Below, piece by piece: positions 44,701-52,300 of a DNA stretch of 64,000 bases. The notes below the pieces were generated by a model. It did not search any database, was not told the origin of the DNA, and worked only from the letters and a program-made list of their open reading frames with translations. Source of the DNA: Flavobacterium psychrotrophum (lineage in GTDB: Bacteria; Bacteroidota; Bacteroidia; Flavobacteriales; Flavobacteriaceae); contig NZ_CP031557.1 in NCBI RefSeq assembly GCF_003403075.1, positions 2,480,001 to 2,544,000 on the forward strand. Reading direction: 5' to 3'. How positions within the stretch are numbered: position 1 is the first letter of the stretch; each line of letters opens with the position of its first letter. The position numbers were made by a program, and so were the translations under genes.

Positions 44701-46234
44701 TTATAATCGAAGTTCCGGGGTTACTACTGTCGGCTGTCCATGTACCTATACCTGTGGCACCTAAAGTTGTATAGGTAGTACCACACCCAACTGTAGTAGG
44801 AACAGCCATAACGGTATGCTCTAACCCAAAAGTAAAATAGTAACCCGTAGGTATATTTACATTTTTATATAGTATTGTTCCTGTATCATCTAAATCATAA
44901 ATGGTTATGTCATTAGCCAAAAAAGCAGGAGTTGATGACACAACAAGATATTTTGTATTTGCAGGTAGCTCTGCTTTAGCTGCAGCTATGGTTACATCAG
45001 TAATGCTACCGGTTTTTTGTACTTTCCATGTTCTTGCAATTCGGTTTACACATTCGCCAAGAAGAACATTATTCCCCATTCCATCATCTGCTGTCATAAA
45101 ATAAGATGCTGACGCATCTATGGTAGTGCTGTTTATAGCATTTGAAAGAGGAAAAACACCCGCAGCACTTTTATTATAAACAGTTATAAGGTTATTGTTA
45201 TGTACTGATTTAGATTGCTTTTGGTAAAGCCCGGAAACATCATCTCTACCTATGCCGGTAACATTAAATTTAAAAGCATTATCTGTTGCCCAAAATATAC
45301 TGCCATTGGGTGCTGTATAATTCCAATTTGTTGACGATTGCCCGGTAGTTAGGGTTACGCCATATTTTACAGCAAGATATGACTCAACCTTATTAACATC
45401 TGCGTCAGAAAGGTTTACGTTATATGTAATTACCTCTGCAACTCCTCCACTAAATAATTCGCTTCCGTTATTACTTCCCACAAAAAAACCTGCGGAGACA
45501 GAAGGATTATAAACAGGATCAAACCTGTTTGTGATGTTTGCGATATCACCATTGCGCTTCGCGCTGAATTCGTTTGAAGTAGTGCTTGTACTTATACCCT
45601 TACCTAAAAGGATGATTCCTGCAGTTTCAGGATATGATGTAGTATTTTGACCGCCCGGATATGGTGCGGCATTATAGTAATCTCCGGTGCTGCCTGATAC
45701 GCCATTACCAGACTGGGTGCGGAAACTGGGCTTGAACTGCCAGCGGTTTGACCTGGAATAGGTAAGAGCCGTATTTTTTGGGTTGATATTAGCGTATGTA
45801 TTTACTACGACAAATGCCGAACCCTGCGTAGCCATAAGGTCTGCCGCGGTGCCATCTGTATTAGATAACATGGTATTATTACCACTGCTAAACTGGATAA
45901 ACGGGTTAAAGTTAAAGTTAGCAATAGGAGTATTTGTTGGCGTATACACAGGCATACGCGAAGTTGTTGTCTGTGTTAGGGCATATGTACCTGCATTAGT
46001 ACCTCCGCTGCTTGTCCAGGAACGGACACGATTATCTGCTGTATTGTTTAATAAAACGGGATCAGTAGTAGCGGTACCTGCACTGCTGGTTGACCTAAAC
46101 CAACCTGTAAGGCCGGCATTAACACCGCCTGGCGACTGCGAAAAGACACTTCCTGCGCAAAATAGCAGTATTATTGACAAAGCTTTTGAACGCTTTAATG
46201 ACTTAAACATTGTGAGAAAATTATTTGTATTCAT
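38786..46234 (-). CDS. Giant T9SS type B surface protein with 15 tandem repeats (adhesin-like)
   Basis: I take the ATG at 46234, which makes the 33-residue signal peptide (MNTNNFLTMF...CAGSVFSQ) the same length as in the paralogue at 49311-53114; an ATG two codons earlier is possible. Of 2482 residues, about 1-720 match the paralogue, including the ITYNVNLSDADVNKVESYLA segment of a LamG/DUF8202-like domain. About 720-2210 are 15 repeats of 90-105 residues with an LCDxxxxG-FDLT start, YYxTxxxA centre and GCYxV-LxVNPLP end. The two conserved Cys per repeat suggest disulphides. After an Ig-like part, a type B sorting domain starts at YPKYFTPNGDGIND (about 2392). It should be a surface adhesin or gliding-type filament protein exported by the T9SS. 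Confidence 0.88.
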   Translation of the reverse strand: MNTNNFLTMFKSLKRSKALSIILLFCAGSVFSQSPGGVNAGLTGWFRSTSSAGTATTDPVLLNNTADNRVRSWTSSGGTNAGTYALTQTTTSRMPVYTPTNTPIANFNFNPFIQFSSGNNTMLSNTDGTAADLMATQGSAFVVVNTYANINPKNTALTYSRSNRWQFKPSFRTQSGNGVSGSTGDYYNAAPYPGGQNTTSYPETAGIILLGKGISTSTTSNEFSAKRNGDIANITNRFDPVYNPSVSAGFFVGSNNGSELFSGGVAEVITYNVNLSDADVNKVESYLAVKYGVTLTTGQSSTNWNYTAPNGSIFWATDNAFKFNVTGIGRDDVSGLYQKQSKSVHNNNLITVYNKSAAGVFPLSNAINSTTIDASASYFMTADDGMGNNVLLGECVNRIARTWKVQKTGSITDVTIAAAKAELPANTKYLVVSSTPAFLANDITIYDLDDTGTILYKNVNIPTGYYFTFGLEHTVMAVPTTVGCGTTYTTLGATGIGTWTADSSNPGTSIITSPLTNGTQIHGFTVPGVYKYNWGTPTCFKSISITFTGAEPPSPTVTDITYCQHQTAVPLTASVDAGNTLVWYDVAGNSYPSITPDTSLAGTFTYYVEQQNALGCPSVPAPLVVTVGTGQAPVTGFTLPSNACVSATADVLPTPATGFTTGGTFTAGTGLTINATTGAITPSTSTPGSYTVTYTIAPDPGNCIIGGTDSATITIDAAPALTAPAAQTLCDDDYDGIAVFNLTTAATQALNGQTGYTVSYHSSLNGAQTNTDVITPSAPGAYPSATQTVYIRVIDAANSTNCYGVTQVQLTVNPRPAIPVIQNYVLCDDPATTGNVATFDLTTKDAEATAGVSGLTVSYYASQPDAEAGTTPLVGTATYNNTSSPQIVWVRVQNAQGCYSTGSFSLIVNPLPVVNPATTPYSLCDDGTGRATFTLSAKNNEITNNNTGYTVRYYATQLLAEGGATGTELANSYYSATTTIYARVQDATTNCYVVTPLQLQALSSPTLSPVAGLDVCEDGRTGSGTFNLIPAGAAVVNNQAGYTATFYTSQAFADAGGTAGQISSPGTYSSTGGTVYIRVVATGVTGNCYSVGQVILTVNPRPVINPIQDIVLCDDTAPALDGKEVFDLTSRNTQATSDPTDVVTYYRSNSDAQLDQNAIISPASYQNETRDRQQVWVRVETIHGCYDVGSFTLIVNPLPLADLSSPIFYACEETPGEGLFYFDRLDPVMMGGQAGYTALYYENQADAVPGNANFITVNPYLSVNKTIYALVTNTATGCSVVAPAQLEVQPAPIAPNPTDLEECDFNNDNVTTFNLQDALDEIQAAMGGTVTLTIHETSADANYQNGTNPITTHLNDYTNIEAQTTGGIQTLYIRVNSATTSCFDVVPLRLVVHPVPEATDPLEDYALCDNGASDTDGQAIFDLTSYQAIVLNTMNPAQFTVTYHTGLSSAQLGTPAIATPGTHTSATATVYIRVTNNATGCYDIVPLNLVVNPLPVVTNPTPLVLCDEHNSGDEVEEFDLTAKTDEITGGVNGLTTTFHTNLADAESGTGAIPNPETYENTGSPAVQPIFVRVTDNVTGCYRIVLLDIRVEPLPVLVSPTLDELTICDTNGSGYGNIDLDALVANMVNNGVGLTVAFYRTQDDAERGNNPILNTSDYENVTPGSQVLYVVATNTVTGCRSIVYPITIIITRAPIAVTLTDLTDCDDEDSDNTDHRRVFDLTQKDAEVYTQTGVAPGSYTIEYFTSEVNAQAGAPRITTPQSYRGTDGEQVWVRVSVPGTDCYQVSSFELHVNAPQELATPTVLMLCDEALPNDGKTAFDLTAMNDYILTPTGIGESNIVEYFEDSAYTSLISPASAYTNTSNPQTVFVRVTTPQGCESYSSVTLRVVPRPTPNIAPTPLELCDTNDANLGDGIEVFNLDLAKRNILGGDTQSQVAYYTTEAAAEAGDITAAEYIGTPTAYTSVTPWNDTVYVRVTRTDTQPGAPGCAEVVALPLIVNPLPPVYDSTGVVPLYAICNDPTTGFETFNLIGHITDLLTTAGVNPTDYAIRFYKDMAAYTAGTALPHNYTNVTAGHQQILVHVTDNTTRCEILTTLELYAEQAAVANPVTSPANSPMVECDYDGTNDGFTAFDLTPAGAEVLGTQNPAQYTLGYYTSQAAAEAGDITAAEYIATPAAFTNTVYLGQTIWVRVTNTSTFSPCYAVTSFNIRVSLLPTPNITSEDNDDTLCVEYSSGNVNKPVYLHAGDTTAGNTYQWYLNGTAVTTNGTSERYTATEEGLYTVEVWNADSCISDAVAPFEVFLSGPAEIINTGYVVSNAFGDNQTVTVLVQGYGDYQYSLAPEDADGNATPLGPWQNSNVFTNVPLGFFTVYVRDANTLEINPCDMLRIPGVSVVDYPKYFTPNGDGINDYWNIIGLQGTGARIFIFDRYGKLIKQLSPDSRTDKGQGWDGTYNGNPLPSDDYWFTVEFNENGHARTFKAHFAMKR

Positions 46235-46250
46235 GATCATTCGGGAATCG

Positions 46251-46258
46251 CAAAATTA
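46251..46258 (-). promoter_or_regulatory. Candidate -7 box of the giant adhesin gene
   Basis: TAATTTTG on the minus strand matches TAnnTTTG and ends 16 bases before the ATG. The only nearby TTG (46271-46273) is 12 bases away, too close, so the promoter is uncertain. Confidence 0.4.
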
Positions 46259-46416
46259 ATTTATTCTAAACAAGAATATATACCTGTAGCACACACTTGT
46301 GAGTGTTTTTACATAAATGTATTTTACACACTAATTTTAAACAGGTTAGCTCTTATTTATTTTATGAGAACTAATATATGCAGCCCTTTTATTCGGCCAA
46401 TACTGCCTTTAGACAG

Positions 46417-46444
46417 AAAAAATGCCCGGACATTTAGTCCGGGC
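46417..46444 (-). terminator. Terminator of the type B/PorP/OmpA unit
   Basis: A perfect 8-bp stem (GCCCGGAC, 46424-46431, with GTCCGGGC, 46437-46444) is followed on the minus strand by a T-run from A residues 46417-46422. It lies just after the OmpA gene stop, so the giant adhesin gene is a separate unit. Confidence 0.85.
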
Positions 46445-46452
46445 TGTATATA

Positions 46453-48321
46453 CTACTGCTTCACGATAAGGAATTCACTCCTTCTGTTTTGTGCGTGCTC
46501 TTCCTGTGTGCATGCTGTGCACTTAACTTTAGGCTCGCTCTCGCCATAGCCTTTGCCTGAGATACGCTCTTTAGCAATGCCTTTTGAGATGATGTACTGT
46601 ACCGTACTCTTTGCCCTGCGGTTAGACAGGCTCATGTTGTACTGGTCACTGCCGCGGCTGTCGGTATGAGACTTAACCAATACCACAAGGGCCGGGTTGT
46701 TTTTCATCGCGGCTACCGCCTTGTCAAGCTCAAAGGCTGCTTCTTTGGTGATGTTACTCTTGTCGTATTCAAAGAATATTTCATTAAGCACGATCTCTGT
46801 TGGTTTTACGATCGTTTCGATCGGGTCAAGGTTAGCATTTACCGTTACCTCTCCGCCTGCGGTCTTGGCTACCGGGAAGGTGTTGTTTACATAACCTTCT
46901 GCACTGGCCTGTACGGTATATGGCCTGTCACAGTCGATGTTGTAGTTTACCTGCCCTTTATTGTCTGCCGTGCGGGTTTCGATAACATTGCCTTTTTCAT
47001 CTACTATAGCCACTTTGGCTGCTGCAATGGCTTTGCCTGTTTTTGAGTCCCTGACCATTACAATGGCTTCTACACCACATACCGGGGTAGCAAGGTAGAT
47101 CTTGTCAAAGCCGTCACGGTTACTTGAGAAGAAACCGATCTTTTTGGTATCGTTAAACGTAAAGGCGAAGTCGTCCTTTCCGGTGTTGATTGGCTGGCCT
47201 ACGTTTTGTGCCTCGGTGCCTTTTTTAAGGTCAATCACATAAACGTCTAATGCGCCAAAGCCTTTCCTGCCATCGGTTGAGAAGTATAGCTTGTCACTAT
47301 CGGTGATGTAAGGGAAGCTTTCCCTGCCTTCGGTGTTTACCTTTGGCCCAAGGTTCTGTGGCTCGCCATAGCTGTTGTTGCCCTTGATCTCTACTTTCCA
47401 GATGTCGTTGCTGCCACCCATCGAGCCTTCACGGTCCGATGCGAAGTACAGCCATTTACCGTCTTTGCTTACTGATGGGTTGCCTGTACTCCAGGTCTTG
47501 CCGTTAAATGGCAGTTCCTCGATGTTGCCCCACTTGCCGTTGACTTTTGTGGCTTTGTACAGGTATACCTGACCTTGCTTGCTGTTGCTTTCCTTGTCTT
47601 TTACATATTGTTTCTTTTCTTTAAAGCTCTCGCTTGAAAAGTACAATGTGTTGCCCTCAGGGCTTACCGAAGCAGGGCCGTCATGCCATTTACTGTTCAC
47701 ATCGCTTACCGGGGTGGGTTCGCTGATCGTACCGTTGGCATTATAGGTAGCCTGGTACAAATCAAGGAACGGCTCATCGTTGGCTCCATAGGTTTTCCTT
47801 GCCGTGTTCCTTGCGCTGGTAAAGTACAGGGTGTTGTCATTGGTCAGTACCGCGCCAAAGCTGCCGTATTTCTTGTCGTTGATGTCCAGTACCTTTTCAT
47901 CAAAAAGTTTGGCCTGGTTGCGGAGCTTAGGCAGGTAGTTTGGGTCTTGTTTAAAGGTTACCGCCCTTTGGTCGTTTGGTGCCAGTTGTGCAAACTTCTG
48001 CATCTGTACGTTGCTTTCCTCATACTTGCCTTCTGCTTTAAGCATCTGTGCATATTTGTAGTACGTCTCGGCATCCTGGGGCGTTTTGGTGGCTTCTGCA
48101 AACCATTTTACCGCTTCCTTGCTGTTGAACATATTGTAGTAGCTTTCGGCAAGTTGCTTTGCTACATAGTTGTCTTTCTTTTTTACTTTTAGGTAGGCTT
48201 GCGCCGCGTCTACATACTCAAGCCTCGCAAATAGTTTGTCGGCAGCCTTCGTTTCTTCGCTCTGCGCCATCGCCGAACCAGCTATAAGCAGAAAGCCAAG
48301 GGTAAGATATAAATTTTTCAT
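46453..48321 (-). CDS. OmpA-family protein with TPR and propeller (PorE-like)
   Basis: The 622-residue protein has a signal peptide (to about residue 19), TPR helices (about 25-150), a PD40/WD40-type propeller (about 155-400, with YFTSARNTARK, YFSSESF, YFASDREGS and YFSTDGRKGF strands), a carboxypeptidase-regulatory fold (about 415-490) and a C-terminal OmpA domain (about 510-622, FFEYDKSNITKEA and NRRAKSTVQYI). This order is that of PorE of Porphyromonas, which links the T9SS to peptidoglycan through its OmpA domain. It starts 21 bases after the PorP/SprF gene and is probably the periplasmic partner of that channel. The base composition is G+C-rich compared with many neighbours. Confidence 0.85.
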   Translation of the reverse strand: MKNLYLTLGFLLIAGSAMAQSEETKAADKLFARLEYVDAAQAYLKVKKKDNYVAKQLAESYYNMFNSKEAVKWFAEATKTPQDAETYYKYAQMLKAEGKYEESNVQMQKFAQLAPNDQRAVTFKQDPNYLPKLRNQAKLFDEKVLDINDKKYGSFGAVLTNDNTLYFTSARNTARKTYGANDEPFLDLYQATYNANGTISEPTPVSDVNSKWHDGPASVSPEGNTLYFSSESFKEKKQYVKDKESNSKQGQVYLYKATKVNGKWGNIEELPFNGKTWSTGNPSVSKDGKWLYFASDREGSMGGSNDIWKVEIKGNNSYGEPQNLGPKVNTEGRESFPYITDSDKLYFSTDGRKGFGALDVYVIDLKKGTEAQNVGQPINTGKDDFAFTFNDTKKIGFFSSNRDGFDKIYLATPVCGVEAIVMVRDSKTGKAIAAAKVAIVDEKGNVIETRTADNKGQVNYNIDCDRPYTVQASAEGYVNNTFPVAKTAGGEVTVNANLDPIETIVKPTEIVLNEIFFEYDKSNITKEAAFELDKAVAAMKNNPALVVLVKSHTDSRGSDQYNMSLSNRRAKSTVQYIISKGIAKERISGKGYGESEPKVKCTACTQEEHAQNRRSEFLIVKQ

Positions 48322-48342
48322 GGTCCTGTCTTTTGCTTTTGG

Positions 48343-49281
48343 TTAGAAATAACGTGGTGAACGTGATACTTTTTTCGGGAAGTTGACATCAAACAACAGC
48401 ATGATCTCGTGTGAGGCAGGTGTGGTTACCTTCAGGTCGGATACGATGTGGTCGTATGCATAGCCAATCCTCAGGTTCGGTGTGATGGCATAGTTTACCA
48501 TACCACCCCATGAATCGTCTAACCTGTAAGTGGCTCCGATCTCAAATTTCTCGAAGAACAGCGCGTTTAGTGAACCGTCGATAGACGGGTCTACACCAAA
48601 GGCTGATTTTACCATGAACGAGGGCTTCAGCTTGAAGTTGTCGGTTACCTGGAATACGTAACCTCCTGTTAAAAAGTAGTGCGATACTTCTGAACCAAAA
48701 CGGTAGTCGGTACCGCTTTGGGTAAGGTCAAGGTGTTTGCTCTTTAGCATGTTGGGTACCGAAAACGCTAAGTAGTAGTTATCGGTGTAGTAGAACACTC
48801 CTGTTCCTATGTTAAAGTAGGTGTTGTTTACGTTTTCTGCAAATGCAGGGTCATTAGGGTCCGGTACAAAGCCGTTGCCAATATCGCTGAACAATCCTAC
48901 TTTATGGAAGGTAGCGCCCGCCTTTAAGCCAAGGGCAAGCCTGTGCGCGCCACCAAGTTTCAGCGTGTAGCTGAAATCGGCATATACATTGGTTTCATTC
49001 ACCGGACCGATCTTATCGGTGATCGCCGATAAGCCCAATCCTACATTTTTGCCCACAGGGCTGTGGCCCGAAAACGTGCCCGTACTCGGGGCTCCGTCTA
49101 CATCTACCCATTGCTTGCGGTATAAAAGCCCAAAGGCTAAATTCTCCTTGCTGCCAGCGTATGCAGGGTTGATTACGTTCATGTTGTACATGTACTGTGT
49201 GTAGTGTGGGTCCTGCTGTGCGACTGCATCCGTAAACCCTACAAAGGCCAGTAATGCCGCCAGGTATAGTTTCTTTGTCAT
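48343..49281 (-). CDS. PorP/SprF family type IX secretion outer-membrane protein
   Basis: The 312-residue protein has a signal peptide (ending AVAQQ near 22) and the family opening QDPHYTQYMYNMNVINPAYA. The YRKQWV, GPVNETN and NLRIGYAYD boxes follow, and the rest alternates strands of an outer-membrane barrel. In Flavobacterium johnsoniae, SprF is needed for export of the type B adhesin SprB. Here the gene sits directly after a type B substrate gene, with a 29-base gap, and before a PorE-like gene, so I infer it serves that substrate and perhaps the giant one. Confidence 0.92.
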   Translation of the reverse strand: MTKKLYLAALLAFVGFTDAVAQQDPHYTQYMYNMNVINPAYAGSKENLAFGLLYRKQWVDVDGAPSTGTFSGHSPVGKNVGLGLSAITDKIGPVNETNVYADFSYTLKLGGAHRLALGLKAGATFHKVGLFSDIGNGFVPDPNDPAFAENVNNTYFNIGTGVFYYTDNYYLAFSVPNMLKSKHLDLTQSGTDYRFGSEVSHYFLTGGYVFQVTDNFKLKPSFMVKSAFGVDPSIDGSLNALFFEKFEIGATYRLDDSWGGMVNYAITPNLRIGYAYDHIVSDLKVTTPASHEIMLLFDVNFPKKVSRSPRYF

Positions 49282-49310
49282 CTCTTAGTCTGTTCTCTTT
49301 TTTTATTCTC

Positions 49311-52300
49311 TTAATTTTGCCTGTTGATGTAGATCCATCCTGTTTTGCTCTCGCCATTGTTGCGCTCAAACATATAGAAGTACGTTCCTGTTGGCAGTTC
49401 GTCGCCATTACTGCCCTGTCCGCCCCACTGATTGGTGTAGCTGCCTTTAAAGCTGTAAACCTCAAGCCCGTAACGGTTATAGATACTGATTTTTCTTACA
49501 TCAAGGTACGCAAGATCAAAATTGTCATTCTGCCCTATCGTTCCGCCCGGAGAGATACCACGCTGAATCTCGCAGTTGCCTGTAGTAAGTGCTAATTCCT
49601 CTACAGTAGTACAACCGGCAGCATTTTCTGCACGCACATATACTATACCTGTAGTTGTAGTAAGTAGGTAAGAAGCCGGTGTAGCAATGGCATTGTTATT
49701 AGCAAGGGCATCTGCCTGAGTGGCAAAATATCCTAGTGTAACACCTGTGCCTGCCTGCGCAGCTACTTCAGTAAGATTAAACGGAGAACAACCGGTAAGT
49801 TCTAACGCCGCAGCAAATTGTGGAGCCGGCAAAACATTAAGAATAAAAGATGTTGTTGTATAGCATCCACCATTACCTACCCTGACATAGATAGTTTGTG
49901 GGTTGGCCGTATTATTATAACTACCCGGTGTAGTAATAGCACCAGTATTGTTATCTGCATTGCTCTGGCTTGTAAAATACGTAACGGTATCTGTAGAACC
50001 GGCAGGTAATATAAGCGCATCGCGGCTTGAAAGATTAAATGCAGCTACTCCTGTAGTTACTTCGCAAAGCTGGTAATCAGCAATCGTATTTGCAACCGGA
50101 AGCGGATTTACAATTAGAGCCAGGCTTGCAACACTGTAACATCCTGCCGCTGTTTGCACCCTTACCCAAATAGTAGCCGTACCACTAGTATATGTAGCAG
50201 GTGTAGCTACAGGAGTAGTGCCTGCATTAGCAGCAGCCTCTGTATCATAGTATGAAACCGTTAAGCCCGCTACACCATTGGTAGCTTCTGCATCTTTAGA
50301 GTTAAGGTTAAATACTGCCTGAACTCCTGTGGTTGCAGGATCATCGCAAAGTACATAATTTGTTAAACCCGGCGTTGCAGGAAGCGGATTTACCTGCAGG
50401 TTAAGGGTTGCAAGGCTGTAACATCCTGCTGCCGATTGTACCCTTACCCAAACAGTACCTCCGGCACTTTGATAAGCAGAAGTTCCTGTTATTGGCCTGG
50501 TGCCATCATTAGCTTCTGTTTCTCCGGTATAATAAGAAACCGTTAAGCCCGCTACTCCATTAGCAGCCTGTGCATCTTTAGTTGTAAGGTTAAATACTGC
50601 CTGTACCCCTGTTGTTGCAGGATCGTCGCACAGTGCATAGGTAGTCATTACAGGCACCACAGGTTTAGGGTTTACTGTAAGCACAATAGTTTTTATGGTA
50701 TAACAGTTTGTTGTAGTGCCGTTTTCTATAGCCCTGATATAAACTGTTTGTGTATTTGGTGTTATCGTTGAGTATGCCGCAGGTGTGGTTATAGCAGCTG
50801 TTCCTGCTTCGGCATCTGTTAATGATGTGTGGTAGGTTAGCGTGATGCCTGTCTGCCCGTTAAGGGTGTTGTTACCTTCTGCTTCCAGATTAAATACAGC
50901 AAGCCCGTCATAATCATCATCACATAAAGCTAGTGAAGACGGTTCAAGCAGCACAGGTGCGCTGTTAATAAGTATCGTTACTGTAGTATCATCGCCTGTA
51001 ATACAATTTGTAACATCTGTAGTAACTTCATATTTAACATTATAAGTTCCCGGTGTACTTGTAGCAAGGTCTATTTCTCCTGTTGCAGCATTAATTGCTA
51101 AACCTGTAGCAGGTGTTACGGTAAATGCACCTCCTTCGGTAAAGCCTGCGTCTTTAGTTGGTACTACATTAGCAGCGCCCGCACAAACAGCAGCAGGAAG
51201 TGTAAAGCCTGTAACGGCAGTAGTAGGAGTGTTAATTGTTACCGTAATGGTAGCATCCAGACTTTGGCATCCCTCAGGAGAAGTCTGATAAACATTAAAA
51301 GTAGCAGTACCTATAGCAGACGTTAATGGAGTTGGTGCACCCGGCAGTTGTATGCCGTTGCTGTCTACCCATGTAAGTGTGTAACCGGTAAGTGCAGTAG
51401 CCGTTAAAGGTGCAGCTATTTGTCCCTGGCAATATGCAATATCTGTAACAACCGGTATAGCAGGTACAGCACCGGTATATGTTATAGTTACTGTTTTAAA
51501 ACAGCTTGCACTACCCCAATTATATGTATAAACACCCGGTGTAGAGAAACCAGAAATTAGTGTGCTGTTTGCTGTAGGGTTAGCAATAACTGTGGCAGAT
51601 GGGTTGGCACTATCTGCCGTCCAGGTACCAAGACCTGTAGAAGTAACTGTTGTAGTTGATGTATTACAGCCAATAGTTACCGCGTTTGATACTACGTGCT
51701 CTGATCCATAAGTAAAGTAATAACCGGTAGGAATATTTACATTTTTGTACAATATAGTTCCGGTATCGTCAAGAGGATAAGTAGTGATATCTCCCGCAGG
51801 AAAGGTTGGGTCTGATGATACGACAAGGTATCTTACATCTGCAGGCAATTGTGATTTTGCTGCTGCAATAGTAACATCTGCAATACCACCCGTTTTCTGA
51901 ACTTTCCATGTGCGTGCAATGCGGTTAACACAGTTACCCTGCACCGTTGCATTACCAAGACCGTTATCTGCCGTTATAAAATAAGAAGCCGTAGCATCTA
52001 TAGCTGTTGTGTTTAATGCATTTGTTACAGGAAATGTACCCGCAGTATTTTTGTTATAAACCGTAATCAGGTTATTGTTGTGTATTGATTTAGACTGCTT
52101 TTGGTAAAGGCCAGAAACATCGTCCCTGCCTATACCGGTAACATTAAATTTAAATGTATTATCTGCTGTCCAGAAAACGCTGCCATCCGGCGCGGTATAG
52201 TTTCTGTTGGTTGAAGATTGCCCAGAAGTGAGAGTAACTCCATATTTTACAGCAAGATATGATTCTACCTTGTTAACATCTGCATCAGAAAGGTTTACAT

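Noticed and set aside
38786..46234. Possible CRISPR array or satellite because of regular repeats
   Set aside because: The repeats are about 300 bp, diverged, in one open frame, and translate into a beta-rich domain with conserved Cys; they are protein repeats.
49013..49465. 150-residue minus-strand frame over the PorP/SprF start
   Set aside because: It overlaps two convincing genes in another frame and has a composition unlike a protein family.
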